Assembly (NCBI RefSeq): GCF_009834915.1
Contig: NZ_WVHS01000001.1
Span: forward strand, 1,054,001 to 1,118,000
Direction: 5' to 3'
Length of the DNA stretch: 64,000 nt
Origin: Hufsiella ginkgonis
GTDB taxonomy: Bacteria > Bacteroidota > Bacteroidia > Sphingobacteriales > Sphingobacteriaceae
Shown here: piece after piece, positions 53,092-62,135 of the stretch
Layout: the number at the start of each line of letters is the position of its first letter
Position numbering within the stretch: the first letter of the stretch is position 1
Position numbers and translations under genes: made by a program
Notes under the pieces: generated by a model
What the model saw: the letters and a program-made list of their open reading frames with translations, nothing else
What the model was told of the DNA's origin: nothing
Database searches by the model: none

Positions 53092-53135
53092 TCTCGCGCA
53101 AAGGACGCCAGGGTGTCGCGGTGCTTTGCGCGAGA
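53092..53135 (+). terminator. Hairpin after the SusCD-TlpA operon
   Basis: TCTCGCGCAAAG (53092-53103) pairs perfectly with CTTTGCGCGAGA (53124-53135), 12 base pairs with a 20-base loop, starting 20 bases after the TlpA stop. The bases from there to 53227 contain further CGCAAAG-like words but no gene. Confidence 0.55.
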
Positions 53136-53227
53136 ATTTATGCGCGACCTTTTCCACGCAGAGAACGCAAAGCTGCGCAGTGCTTTTGCGGGCAAATAAA
53201 CACAGGGGTTAAGCAGAGACCAGAGAG

Positions 53228-54223
53228 TTACCGTTCCAGGAACTCCAGCAGCGGCCCAATGAATCGCCCGAATGCCTCGATATGCGGCAAATGGCCCACA
53301 TTATCCAGTTCCACAAGCTTTGCCCCGGGGATGGCTTGCTGCGTTCTTTTGCCGAGCAGTTGGTATTGGCCCATGGTTTCCTGCGTGACTTTATCTGCGC
53401 GCTCCTTACCGATGGCCGTACGGTCGCGGGTGCCGATGATCAGCAGCGTCGGGCATTTGATATTCCCGAATTCGTAGACTACAGGCTGTGTGAAGATCAT
53501 GTCCGACGTAAGTGCGGCGTTCCACGCTACCACGGGGTAATCGGTGTGAAGTGTCCAGCCTGCCAGCAGGTTTAGCCAACGGTCGTAACCCGGTTTCCAC
53601 TGGTTGTTATAGTAATATTTCAGCTGATATTCGCGGTAGCTTTCGGGTGTGTTTTTTAGTTCCGCGCGATAAGCGGCGTCGGGCGTTTGGTAAGGTACCA
53701 GCGCTTTGTAATCCTCAAGCCCCAGGGGGTTTTCGAGCACCAGTTTTTCCGTCATGGCGGGATACATCAGCGCAAAGCGGGTGGCCAGCATACCGCCCAT
53801 CGAGTGACCGAGCACAATTACCCGGGTGAGCTTTAGCGTGTCGAGGATCGTCCGGGTATTTGCGGCAAGCTGCTGGAAGCTGTACTGGTAATGCGCGGGC
53901 TTGGTTGACTTGCCGAACCCCACCTGGTCGGGCGCAACTACCCTGAAGCCATGGCGGGTAAGCTCGCCGATGGTTTGCTCCCAGTAGGCGGCATTAAAGT
54001 TTTTTCCATGCAGCAGCAGGATGGTTTTGCCGTTTGGCTGCGATGCAGGTACATCGAGGTAAGCCATTTTTAATTCAGCTCCCTGCGAAGTGAAATGGTG
54101 AAACTTTACCGGGTACGGGTACTTTACGGCAGCCAGTTCTTTGTCGAGCGGTACCGGTTTTTGCTGGGCGAAGCCACGGACAATACCAGCAAACAAGAAT
54201 AACAGGAGCAGCAGGTTTCGCAT
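53228..54223 (-). CDS. Secreted alpha/beta hydrolase
   Basis: 331 residues from ATG 54223 (MRNLLLLLFLFAGIVRGFA), a signal peptide; eight further codons upstream are not needed. The hydrolase fold is complete: LLLHGKNFNAAYW (oxyanion region), VVAPDQVGFGKSTKP, nucleophile in VLGHSMGGMLATR, the Asp in LLIIGTRDRTA, and the His in VGHLPHIEAFG. Substrate not evident; esterase or peptidase activity is possible. It runs opposite to the SusCD operon and ends 156 bases after it. Confidence 0.9.
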   Translation of the reverse strand: MRNLLLLLFLFAGIVRGFAQQKPVPLDKELAAVKYPYPVKFHHFTSQGAELKMAYLDVPASQPNGKTILLLHGKNFNAAYWEQTIGELTRHGFRVVAPDQVGFGKSTKPAHYQYSFQQLAANTRTILDTLKLTRVIVLGHSMGGMLATRFALMYPAMTEKLVLENPLGLEDYKALVPYQTPDAAYRAELKNTPESYREYQLKYYYNNQWKPGYDRWLNLLAGWTLHTDYPVVAWNAALTSDMIFTQPVVYEFGNIKCPTLLIIGTRDRTAIGKERADKVTQETMGQYQLLGKRTQQAIPGAKLVELDNVGHLPHIEAFGRFIGPLLEFLER

Positions 54224-54399
54224 AGCATAACGTTTCTTACTCAACATCCGGGCTTGCCGGTAGTTTTAAGCGATGACGTTTTTGTGGTACTGGACCAGGC
54301 CTGGCCGCAATCCGTGGTGATAGCCGCACCGATCTACGGTTTCCCGGGTTGATCCGCCAACCCGGGAGGCGTTAATCATTAACTACCTGCCGGCGCCAA

Positions 54400-55134
54400 T
54401 CACTCCATATGCCTCAAATACCTATCGGGATTATTCAGGAAATCTTTCGAAAACCGGTAATGCTCGGTATCCTGGTACTTAACTTCAGGCATTCCGTGTT
54501 CAACCGAGAAAATAGTCGCTCCAGGGTAGCAAAGCAATATAGGCGAATGTGTGGCAATAATGAATTGAGCCCGTCCGCGGTCCTCCAGTTCGCGCAGAAG
54601 CATCATAAAAGCGAACTGCCGGCTGGGCGAAAGCGCCGCCTCGGGCTCATCAAGCAGGTAAATACCCCTGGAGAATTGGTTGGTGAACAGGCTAAAAAAC
54701 GATTCGCCGTGCGATTGGTGATGCAGCGACTTACCACCATATTGGTCAAGGAATCGCTCATCCACAATCCCGAACTCGTCTTTCGCTATTTCGTCGATAT
54801 AACTGGCAAAGTTAAAAAAGCTTTCGGCCCGCAGGAAAAAGCCATTGGTCACTTTCGAGGGCCTCCACACCAGCTTCATGGCCGACGAGAGGTTTTGAAG
54901 GCCCTCCTCTGCGGGAAACCGGTGATTTCGTCCGCCCCCGGATAAATTAAAGCCGCAATTATCAGCAATTCCCTCCAGGATGGTCGACTTACCGGAGCCG
55001 TTTTCGCCCACCAGGAAAGTTATATTCGAATCAATATCCAACTCGATCCCATCTTTTATAGCTGGCACATTAAACGGGTAAACATCGGCGGGGTAGCGGG
55101 CCGGATCGGTAATAATTTTAGTGAGAAAGGGCAT
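54400..55134 (-). CDS. AAA ATPase of the ABC/SMC-like (recF-type) class
   Basis: 244 residues. Walker A FLVGENGSGKST near residue 45, a signature-like stretch SLHHQSHGESFFSLF, and Walker B IYLLDEPEAALSPSRQ with the D-loop; ATHSPIL follows with the H-loop histidine. It has no coiled coil, so the head is complete without arms, as in small stand-alone ATPases predicted to act with partner proteins in DNA repair or defence. No partner is adjacent. Confidence 0.85.
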   Translation of the reverse strand: MPFLTKIITDPARYPADVYPFNVPAIKDGIELDIDSNITFLVGENGSGKSTILEGIADNCGFNLSGGGRNHRFPAEEGLQNLSSAMKLVWRPSKVTNGFFLRAESFFNFASYIDEIAKDEFGIVDERFLDQYGGKSLHHQSHGESFFSLFTNQFSRGIYLLDEPEAALSPSRQFAFMMLLRELEDRGRAQFIIATHSPILLCYPGATIFSVEHGMPEVKYQDTEHYRFSKDFLNNPDRYLRHME

Positions 55135-55195
55135 GTGTTGTATATCTCACTAAGATAGCAAAGACTTATATTTTATGGTAAGTAAAACGGGTCTT

Positions 55196-55444
55196 CTATG
55201 TAAAGAAAACGGCGCAGTATGGGACTGCATCCGGCTGGCCGTCCAGTTGCGCCAGGTAACGGCTACCCTGATCAGTAAGATTCAGAATAACGGTGTCGGC
55301 CCCCTGGTGATCGAAAAACTCATGTTTACAAATGTTCGCTAAGTAGCGATAGTTGCGGAGCTCAGTCGCCCGGTCAAATAGCTGCCTCCCGTACCGGATG
55401 CAGCCGTAAAGTAGTGATGGTTTGGAGACCGATTTAGTTTTCAC
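55196..55444 (-). CDS. Small hypothetical protein
   Basis: 82 residues, start GTG 55444. Composition is ordinary for a soluble protein (LLYGCIRYGRQLFDRATELRNY and ILNLTDQGSRYLAQLDGQ), but I recognise no family. It sits between the ATPase gene and the tRNA-Phe terminator. It could be a real small gene or a chance frame. Confidence 0.35.
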   Translation of the reverse strand: MKTKSVSKPSLLYGCIRYGRQLFDRATELRNYRYLANICKHEFFDHQGADTVILNLTDQGSRYLAQLDGQPDAVPYCAVFFT

Positions 55445-55565
55445 CGGATTTGAAACCCGGAGCGGCGCGGCATCGCCGTTTTTGCGGGCTGATACGGCTG
55501 AGCGATTGCCGTATCGGGCCGAAATTTCAGGAAGGGTTTTTGCGGAAAACGGGAGGGTACCAAAC

Positions 55566-55597
55566 GAAAAAAGGCTACACCGCTAAGGGCGCAACCT
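55566..55597 (-). terminator. Intrinsic terminator after tRNA-Phe
   Basis: On the minus strand AGGTTGCGCC (55588-55597) pairs with GGTGTAGCCT (55572-55581), using three wobble pairs, and a run of six T residues follows (55566-55571). It lies 16 bases beyond the tRNA 3' end. Confidence 0.75.
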
Positions 55598-55612
55598 TCT
55601 AATTTTTGTTTG

Positions 55613-55685
55613 TGGTACCACCTGGATTCGAACCAGGGACACAAGGATTTTCAGTCCTTTGCTCTACCAACTGAGCTATGGTACC
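55613..55685 (-). tRNA. tRNA-Phe (GAA anticodon)
   Basis: 73 bases on the minus strand form a cloverleaf: acceptor GGTACCA/TGGTACC, D arm GCTC-AGTTGGTA-GAGC, anticodon arm AAGGA-CTGAAAA-TCCTT with GAA, T arm CCTGG-TTCGAAT-CCAGG, discriminator A. CCA is not encoded. Confidence 0.95.
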
Positions 55686-55759
55686 GCTCCCGTTGGGGAC
55701 TGCAAATGTACGGTCTTTTTTGGATACCCGAAATTTTTTTGAAAAAAGTGAAAGCTGGG

Positions 55760-56131
55760 TTAGTTTAGCTGGAAACCGAGCTGCTCGGCCGCCATGCGGA
55801 CCCGCTTTAGCATCTCGGGCAGCTTACCGGATTGGTCCTGATCGAACGTAAGGCTTAAAGAAACGGTCATCAGCTCTTTACGCGGACGGGTATATACGGA
55901 GGACGGATCCTCGGCAAGGGACTTTTGCTTGTCGTCAAGAAGGAAGAGCTGTACAAAATCGTAGTCCATTGCTTTCGAGATCTTGGTCAGCTGGTCGATG
56001 CTTATATCGTCGCGCTTAAACAGGTATTGTGCGTTGCGTTTGGTCATGTGCACGCGTTTGGCAAAGAAATCGATGGTCCATCCTTTCTCTTTAAACACCT
56101 GGTAAATCCGCTCTCCGACATGAATCTGCAT
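55760..56131 (-). CDS. XRE-like helix-turn-helix regulator
   Basis: 123 residues. Residues 1-60 form a Cro/CI-type helix-turn-helix (VGERIYQVFKEKGWTIDFFAKRVHMTKRNAQYLFKRDDISIDQLTKISKAMDYDFVQLF). The rest is a charged C-terminal region. Small regulators of this type are common in Bacteroidota and their targets are unknown. It stands alone with about 250 bases upstream before the divergent membrane protein. Confidence 0.8.
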   Translation of the reverse strand: MQIHVGERIYQVFKEKGWTIDFFAKRVHMTKRNAQYLFKRDDISIDQLTKISKAMDYDFVQLFLLDDKQKSLAEDPSSVYTRPRKELMTVSLSLTFDQDQSGKLPEMLKRVRMAAEQLGFQLN

Positions 56132-56383
56132 TGAACAAATTAAACTAATCTGTTTCTATTGACAATCAGCGCATTATGAATATTTATGGTATAAATGGAG
56201 AAATTAACCTGAATATATGCAATGCATTAGTTTTAAAATTACTTAACATTCCCTAGGTGGATGGTGTATTTAAATTGAGATTAAATTATTCTACCCATTT
56301 CACCATGAAGCGGTTTTACAGATCCTGACCAGGGAGCGTACCAAATGCCGGAATTTGCTTAAAAAAAGCTATGTTAGGGAACG

Positions 56384-57154
56384 ATGACCCGTAGCCAATC
56401 AACCCTACTCCGCCAGGCCGTGCTGGTGGTGATATTACTGAATGTCGCCTTTAATTATATTTACGACAAGCTGCCTGGTGCGGTAAGCATCGCGGAAGTG
56501 AGCCGCAGCTATCACGACCTGTTTACGCCCGCAGGTTATGTTTTTGCCATCTGGGGCATTATTTACCTGTCGTTTATTATTTATGGGATCGTGCAGTTGC
56601 GCCGGGCCAATCGCGAAGTAGCCTATTTTGATTCGCTCGGGGTACCGCTGCTGCTGGTAAATGTGTTGGGCTCCGCATGGATCGTGGTTTTTACGCAAGG
56701 CTGCATGGCGCTGAGCGTGGTCATTATTGTTGCTACGCTGCTGTTGGGTTTGCGACAGTTTTTGCTGGCAAACGCATCGGTGAACGGCGGGGCGAGCCGC
56801 TGGCTGCTGGTTCCTTTCAGTTTGTTTTTCGGGTGGATCTCGGTAGCGGTCATCGCAAATATCACGGTACTGCTGGTTTCGGTGGGATGGAGCGGGTTTG
56901 GGCTTGCCGCTTCTACCTGGGTTACGGCGCTCATCGCGGTAGCGGCCGTACTTGGTGGGGTAATAGGGGCCAATTTTAAGAACTTCATTTATCCCGCGGT
57001 AATTTCCTGGGCGTTAACGGGCATCGGTTATGCCCGGCGGGCGGATTTCCCCGAAGTGGCTAAGATCGCCTGTATCTGGGCGGGAATCCTGGCGCTGATG
57101 GTGGTGGCGCTGCTGGTACGCAGTTTTAAACATACCCCCACATCACGATCATAA
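56384..57154 (+). CDS. TspO-related (tryptophan-rich sensory) membrane protein
   Basis: 256 residues with about eight membrane segments. FTPAGYVFAIWGIIYLSFIIYGIVQL is the helix I region of the tryptophan-rich sensory/TspO-like group, though the protein is longer than classical TspO (about 160 residues). Role and ligand are unknown in this long form. Its end overlaps the convergent DUF3667 gene by 29 bases. Confidence 0.75.
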   Translation: MTRSQSTLLRQAVLVVILLNVAFNYIYDKLPGAVSIAEVSRSYHDLFTPAGYVFAIWGIIYLSFIIYGIVQLRRANREVAYFDSLGVPLLLVNVLGSAWIVVFTQGCMALSVVIIVATLLLGLRQFLLANASVNGGASRWLLVPFSLFFGWISVAVIANITVLLVSVGWSGFGLAASTWVTALIAVAAVLGGVIGANFKNFIYPAVISWALTGIGYARRADFPEVAKIACIWAGILALMVVALLVRSFKHTPTSRS

Positions 57155-57878
57155 TGGCGCCTGTCCAGATCAGCAACAACGAAAGGAACCGTATAATAAG
57201 CGTCTTTGTAATGGTAAGGAACCAGTTGTTATGAAACAGTTGTCGGTTCCCGATAGAAGTATATACCAGGAGAAATAATTGTATGGCGCTATTAATCGCG
57301 CCCGCCAGGTGATGATCTGCCAGCACCAGCAGCGTAGCCACCGCGATAAACAGCACATAGGGCGAAAAAACGACCGTGTTGTAAACGAGGTGCTCGGCAA
57401 AATTGAGCTTGCTGCGGCGAAAAAACAACCACGTAAACAGCGAATTGATGGGCAAAAAAGAGAATACGAGCATTTTGCCGTGCGAAGTCATGAGCTCATA
57501 GGCAAGTTGCTGCTGCACCTTCCAGGGATTTTTGTCGCCCCAATGCATAGGCGATGTGTTCAGTATCTCGTAATAATGAGAAAAACCTACAGACAACGTA
57601 AAGATCGCGGTGCACAGCACGAAGAAAGTGAACAGGTTGAAATAACGCTGCCGTTTTCCGGCGAAAAGATCACGGGCTACTTCGCCGGGACGCATTAAGA
57701 TCTGCCATAAAAATGTAAGCGCGCTGCGATCGGTATGGGTAACGGAATGGAACACTTCATGCAGCACATGCCTCATGGTATACCGGTGAATATGAGCCGC
57801 TTGTCCGCAATTCTGGCAGTAATTGCCCCCCAATAACGAATTGCAGTTCTTACAGTTTCCGTGGCCGTGCGTATTCAT
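57126..57878 (-). CDS. DUF3667 membrane protein with zinc-ribbon
   Basis: 250 residues from ATG 57878 (MNTHGHGNCKNCNSLLGGNYC). The N-terminus holds two CxxC pairs (CKNC, CQNC), then the DUF3667 core HEVFHSVTHTDRSALTFLWQILMRPGEVARDLFAGKRQRYFNLFTFFVL. At least four membrane helices follow. The family is typical of Bacteroidota; function unknown. Confidence 0.88.
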   Translation of the reverse strand: MNTHGHGNCKNCNSLLGGNYCQNCGQAAHIHRYTMRHVLHEVFHSVTHTDRSALTFLWQILMRPGEVARDLFAGKRQRYFNLFTFFVLCTAIFTLSVGFSHYYEILNTSPMHWGDKNPWKVQQQLAYELMTSHGKMLVFSFLPINSLFTWLFFRRSKLNFAEHLVYNTVVFSPYVLFIAVATLLVLADHHLAGAINSAIQLFLLVYTSIGNRQLFHNNWFLTITKTLIIRFLSLLLIWTGAIMIVMWGYV

Positions 57879-57961
57879 CTCCCTAAGATACCCATCGGGC
57901 CTATCACAAACAAATTTCACCGGGCATTGTAGTTTAATGGCACTTACATATCTATAAAAAC

Positions 57962-58498
57962 ATGGACAGTATCAATAAAAATCAACCGGAAGACAATTTC
58001 GAAGGCCTCGAAGGCGCCGAAGCAATTAAGAAGATCAAGGACACGGTGGCTAAAACAGACACCTGTTTTTTCTGCACCAACATCAAAACCGGCCTCCCTT
58101 TTTCGGTAAGACCGATGTCGGTACAAAAAGTAGACGACGAGGGCAATTTATGGTTCCTGAGCGCCAAAGACAGCGTTCATAACCAGGAGATCGGCCAGGA
58201 CCCGTTCGTGCAGCTGCTTTTCCAGGAAAGCCCCCATGCCGGTTTTCTTAATGTGTACGGCATTGCCGAGATCACCGATGATAAAAGCAAGATCGAAGAA
58301 CTATGGACCCCCATGGTTAAAACCTGGTTCACCGAAGGAAAAGACGATCCCCGCATCTCCGTTATCCGGGTAGAGCCCAGCCAGGGTTACTATTGGGATA
58401 ATAAGCACGGCAAAGCGGTTGCGTTCCTCAAAATGGCCGTGGGAATGGTGATGGGGAAGACGCTGGATGATTCGATCGAAGGGAATCTGTCGCTGTAA
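57962..58498 (+). CDS. Pyridoxamine 5'-phosphate-oxidase-like (general stress 26) protein
   Basis: 178 residues. The FMN-binding split barrel is recognisable from DTCFFCTNIKTGLPFSVRPMSVQKVDDEGNLWFLSAKDSVHNQEI and VYGIAEITDDKSKIEELWTPMVKTWFTEGKDDP. Proteins of the group bind FMN or related cofactors and are usually annotated as general stress proteins; a catalytic reaction is not established. Cytosolic. Confidence 0.9.
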   Translation: MDSINKNQPEDNFEGLEGAEAIKKIKDTVAKTDTCFFCTNIKTGLPFSVRPMSVQKVDDEGNLWFLSAKDSVHNQEIGQDPFVQLLFQESPHAGFLNVYGIAEITDDKSKIEELWTPMVKTWFTEGKDDPRISVIRVEPSQGYYWDNKHGKAVAFLKMAVGMVMGKTLDDSIEGNLSL

Positions 58499-58523
58499 CT
58501 TTTTTGTCGGAATAACTAACAGG

Positions 58524-59834
58524 TTACCGTTTCCTCGGTTCCAGTTTCGGGATCCGCTTGGGTGTATCTGTTCCGGCTACGATAGTGCGGGAGCTTAACG
58601 CGATGGCCTGGATGGTGGCCACGATGTTTTTCACGTCGAGGGTCTCGTATTCATCGTCTACTGTATGGTAGAATTTATCGATATCGATCTTATCGGTGGA
58701 AATAGTATGTGCCGGTACACCGAGGGCGGCCAGTGTGGCGTTATCGCTGCGGTAAAACAGGTTCTGTTCGGGATACGGGTCCGGGTGGAACTTAAAACCC
58801 GTACCTTCCAGGTTCTTTTGCAGGATCTGGCCGAAGTCTGACCGATCATAGCCGGTAATAAACGCGGTATTCGGCCCGAATTTCGAATCCTTCCCGATCA
58901 TTTCGATATTGAACATAGCTACCACGTCATCCGGGTTCAGCCGGTTAGAAAAATAACGGGCGCCATACCCGCCTACTTCTTCGCCGGTAAAGGCCACGAA
59001 GATGAGGGTGCGCTCGTTATTATTCAGTTTTTTATAATATTTCGCGAGCGAGATCATGGCAGTTACGCCTGATGCGTCGTCGTCGGCTCCATTGGCGATA
59101 GAGTCGCCGTTTACCGCAGGGCGGATACCCAGGTGGTCATAATGACCGGAGAAAACCACCAGTTCCTTTTCTTTGGATTTTCCTGGCAGCATGCCCGCTA
59201 CGTTAAACAATGGAAGCTTTTCGGTTTTATTGGCAAAGTTAACACGAAAGGATTTTCCTTCCTTCACCCCGGCGATGAGCACGACGGGTGGCTGTTTACC
59301 GGGCTCAGGTGTCATGCGTGCACGGCCGGCCGACCTAGAGCGGCGTTGTTTCATGGTTGCAGCCTGCGAATCGTCGACGTACACGATGGTCGGCTTCGCG
59401 ATCTTCAGGATATCCGTGTACCGCTTGGAGAAGTCCTCACCCGCTTTAATGTATTCAACCTGTACTTCGGGGTTTGTATTCCAGTTGAGGCCCGGCTGGT
59501 CTGTGATCACCCAAATGTTATCGGGGTTAATGGCGTTGCCATCCACGGTAGCTTCTACCAACGTTGGTTTGATCATGTACATATCCGGGATCACCTGCCG
59601 AAACCCGCTTTCGCCCTGGAGCGGCTGGAGACCGATCTTAGCGAACTCGCTTTCGATAAATTTCGCAGCTTTATCGATACCGGGTGTAAAAGTGCCGCGG
59701 CCCTGCATATCGTCGGCGCTCAGCGTGCGGATGATCCGCTCCACATCCGCGTTTTTTACCAGGGAAGAGGGCTTTTGCGCCGCGCATCCCGCAAGCAGCA
59801 GCAGGGCCAGGGAATAATATTTGTTGATTTTCAT
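58524..59834 (-). CDS. M28-family metallopeptidase lipoprotein
   Basis: 436 residues from ATG 59834 with a lipoprotein leader (YSLALLLLAGCAAQ); a frame to 59915 starts upstream of it. The zinc site is present: SGHYDHLG, GADDDASG, FTGEEVGGYGARYF, and the closing His in VPAHTISTDKID. A protease-associated-type insert precedes the catalytic core. It should remove N-terminal residues from peptides in the periplasm or at the outer membrane. An inverted repeat lies just upstream. Confidence 0.9.
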   Translation of the reverse strand: MKINKYYSLALLLLAGCAAQKPSSLVKNADVERIIRTLSADDMQGRGTFTPGIDKAAKFIESEFAKIGLQPLQGESGFRQVIPDMYMIKPTLVEATVDGNAINPDNIWVITDQPGLNWNTNPEVQVEYIKAGEDFSKRYTDILKIAKPTIVYVDDSQAATMKQRRSRSAGRARMTPEPGKQPPVVLIAGVKEGKSFRVNFANKTEKLPLFNVAGMLPGKSKEKELVVFSGHYDHLGIRPAVNGDSIANGADDDASGVTAMISLAKYYKKLNNNERTLIFVAFTGEEVGGYGARYFSNRLNPDDVVAMFNIEMIGKDSKFGPNTAFITGYDRSDFGQILQKNLEGTGFKFHPDPYPEQNLFYRSDNATLAALGVPAHTISTDKIDIDKFYHTVDDEYETLDVKNIVATIQAIALSSRTIVAGTDTPKRIPKLEPRKR

Positions 59835-59861
59835 TTGAATAATTTGTTTTTTAACGGTTAT

Positions 59862-59926
59862 GAAGCTATCATATGCCACCAGATTTATTCGTCCCGGTTC
59901 GTTTGGTAATGGCATATGATGGTTTC
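59862..59926. repeat. Inverted repeat between esterase and M28 genes
   Basis: Arms 59862-59878 and 59910-59926 match in reverse complement at 14 of 17 bases, with ATCATATGCCA perfect. The loop is 31 bases. It fits a transcript-end hairpin for the esterase gene or a regulator site for the M28 gene. Confidence 0.5.
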
Positions 59927-59933
59927 ATTCTGT

Positions 59934-60773
59934 TTAGTTTTTGCTTTTAAAATAGTGCGACATAAATAACAATTGGTAATCTACCGCATTGCGCCAGTAT
60001 TCCCATGTGTGGCCGCCGGGGCGGACGATATAATCATGCTGGATCTTATTTTCCAGCAGCTTGGCATGAAACTCGTTGTTTACCTTGAAAAAGAAGTCGT
60101 CTGTACCGCAGTCGATGATCAGCGAAAGCGAACCGGGTTTAAGGAGGCCGATGAGGTTTACGGCCGTGTTCTCGTCCCAGCGTTCGGGAACATCGGCGTA
60201 AGCACCGAGTCTTTTGGCAATGTCCCAGTTTTTGGGGAACGGACGGAAATCAACGCCGCCGCTCATACTTCCGCCTGCGCCGTAAACGTCCTGGTGCCTA
60301 AAGGAAAGATACATGCCGCCATGTCCGCCCATGCTCAGGCCGGTAATCGCGCGTCCTTTACGATCGGCAATGGTACGGTAATGCTCGTCGGTCCATTTTA
60401 CCAGCTCTGCAGCCACATAAGTTTCATATTTCCAGGCGGGGTCCACCGGGCTGTCGAAATACCAGCTGGTTACATTACCGTCGGGGCAAACGATCAACAG
60501 GTTATACCGGTCGGCCATTTCTTTAAGCTCGGGCACTTTTTTTATCCAGTCGTCCTGGTGCCCGCCCGCGCCATGCAGCAGGTAAACTACGGGGTATCGT
60601 ATGTCTTTGCTTTCTTTCTTTTTATAGCTGTCTGGAGTGATCACTACCGCCTTGATCTCCTTATTCATGGCGGCGCTAAAGGTTTTTACGGTATCGACGG
60701 TGGCGGCGTGCAGCTGCCCCGAAAAGACGAAGGCGATCAACAATGCAGGAATGGCTCTTAAACAGGTCCTCAT
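59934..60773 (-). CDS. Secreted esterase of the esterase D / acyltransferase-like type
   Basis: 279 residues with a signal peptide (CLRAIPALLIAFVFSGQLHA). The alpha/beta hydrolase features are VVYLLHGAGGHQDDWI, nucleophile in TGLSMGGHGGMYLSF, the Asp in SLIIDCGTDDFFF, and the His in RPGGHTWEYW. Proteins of this group include acetyl-xylan and feruloyl esterases and mycolyl-transferase relatives. Substrate open. Confidence 0.9.
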   Translation of the reverse strand: MRTCLRAIPALLIAFVFSGQLHAATVDTVKTFSAAMNKEIKAVVITPDSYKKKESKDIRYPVVYLLHGAGGHQDDWIKKVPELKEMADRYNLLIVCPDGNVTSWYFDSPVDPAWKYETYVAAELVKWTDEHYRTIADRKGRAITGLSMGGHGGMYLSFRHQDVYGAGGSMSGGVDFRPFPKNWDIAKRLGAYADVPERWDENTAVNLIGLLKPGSLSLIIDCGTDDFFFKVNNEFHAKLLENKIQHDYIVRPGGHTWEYWRNAVDYQLLFMSHYFKSKN

Positions 60774-60823
60774 AAAAATAAAATGTGCAGACTAAAGTAG
60801 TACTTTCGGTAAAATTGAATGCT

Positions 60824-61261
60824 ATGAAAGTGCAGAATTACGGCAACCATGCCAAATACTATGCGGCGCACCATTTCGTGTTTTACCCGCTGCTGGTCTT
60901 TTTTATCGGCTGTACCATTCACCACGCGATAAAGGATCCCGAACGTGCCCCTGAATTCTGGGCGATCACGGTAACGCTGGTGATGATCGGCTGGTTGTCT
61001 TTTATGGTGCGGCAGCATTATGCGCTGGGCAACCAAAATCGCATCGTCAGGCTGGAAATGCGGCTGCGCTATTACCAGCTTATGCACGAACGGTTCGAGC
61101 CGCTGGAGAGCAAGCTCAGCTTCGGCCAGATCGCCGCCCTACGGTTTGCCGCGGATGAGGAGTTGGTGGCCCTGGTCAAATTAGCGGCCGAAACGGGTTT
61201 GTCATCCCGGGAGATCAAAAGGGCGGTTAAAAATTGGGAGCCGGATCACATGAGGGTGTAG
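60824..61261 (+). CDS. DUF6526 membrane protein
   Basis: 145 residues from ATG 60824 (MKVQNYGNHAKYYAAHHFV), the conserved beginning; the frame from 60785 adds thirteen. Two membrane segments (FYPLLVFFIGCTIHHAI and FWAITVTLVMIGWLSFMV) are followed by a cytosolic helical part. Function unknown. It converges with the bestrophin gene, leaving two bases. Confidence 0.85.
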   Translation: MKVQNYGNHAKYYAAHHFVFYPLLVFFIGCTIHHAIKDPERAPEFWAITVTLVMIGWLSFMVRQHYALGNQNRIVRLEMRLRYYQLMHERFEPLESKLSFGQIAALRFAADEELVALVKLAAETGLSSREIKRAVKNWEPDHMRV

Positions 61262-61263
61262 TC

Positions 61264-62121
61264 TTACCCCAGCAGCTCTCCCACATGTTTTTGAATGTTC
61301 GAACAGATCTGGTCTACCGGCAGGTCGTTGGCATCATAGCCGAACGGGTCTTCGATCTCTTCGGCGATGAGCTCCAGGCTGGCCAGCACATAGAGCACGA
61401 AAGCCACCAACGGGATAACGAGATATCCAAGGGTAAACGACCAGCCGAACGGCAGCGTCATCACGAAAAAGAAGATGAATTTCTTGATGAACACGCTGTA
61501 GGAAAAAGGGATGGGCGTGTTCCGGATGCGTTCGCAGGCGCCGCAGATATCGGTAAGGGCGGTAACGTCGGGGTTGATCATGATCAGTTGCTCCGCAGTT
61601 AGTACGCCGTCCTGATGCAGCTTATATATCCGCTCAGTAATGTGCAGCGCGACCTGGTTGGGCAGGTGATGGGACGGGTTGAGGGGCACCGGCAATGCCA
61701 TACCGGGGAACTGTTCATTCCGCAAGTGATGTTTCAGCACCATGGCAAACAGGGGGATGGTATTGCTGAAAAACGCCCGCTCCACGGGGCTTTTCACCAG
61801 CGAGCTGATCTTGATCGCCAGGTTCCTGGAAGTGTTTACGAGGCTGCCGAGCTGCCGGCGCGCTTCCCACCACCTGTCATAAGCGGTATTGGTGCGAAAA
61901 ACCAGCAGTGTAGAGATAACGAAGCTTAGGATGGTATGCACCAGGTTGATGTTTTTCAGCTTACTTTCATTGCCAAGCTGGAAGATATTGATCTCCAGGT
62001 ATGCGATACAACCCGAGTAAACCGCCACTGCCGCGAGTAACGGGGCAAGCTTACGGAACGTATCGGCTTTATGGATCCGGAAAATAAAAGTGAACCATTC
62101 TTTCGGGTTGTAGTTGATCAT
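61264..62121 (-). CDS. Bestrophin-family anion channel
   Basis: 285 residues. NTAYDRWWEARRQLGSLVNTSRNLA is the hallmark stretch of the family, and LEITVFQ-like ELNIFQLG membrane regions, together with YVLASLELIAEEIEDPFGYDANDLPVDQI at the C-terminus, complete it. Bacterial homologues form pentameric ion channels in the inner membrane. Upstream of it on the strand is the GHL10-like gene (15 bases away), which may be on the same transcript. Confidence 0.92.
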   Translation of the reverse strand: MINYNPKEWFTFIFRIHKADTFRKLAPLLAAVAVYSGCIAYLEINIFQLGNESKLKNINLVHTILSFVISTLLVFRTNTAYDRWWEARRQLGSLVNTSRNLAIKISSLVKSPVERAFFSNTIPLFAMVLKHHLRNEQFPGMALPVPLNPSHHLPNQVALHITERIYKLHQDGVLTAEQLIMINPDVTALTDICGACERIRNTPIPFSYSVFIKKFIFFFVMTLPFGWSFTLGYLVIPLVAFVLYVLASLELIAEEIEDPFGYDANDLPVDQICSNIQKHVGELLG

Positions 62122-62135
62122 AAGTATCCGTTAAA

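Noticed and set aside
55441-55644. 67-residue minus-strand open frame
   Set aside because: It lies across the tRNA-Phe 3' half and its terminator, so it is a chance frame.
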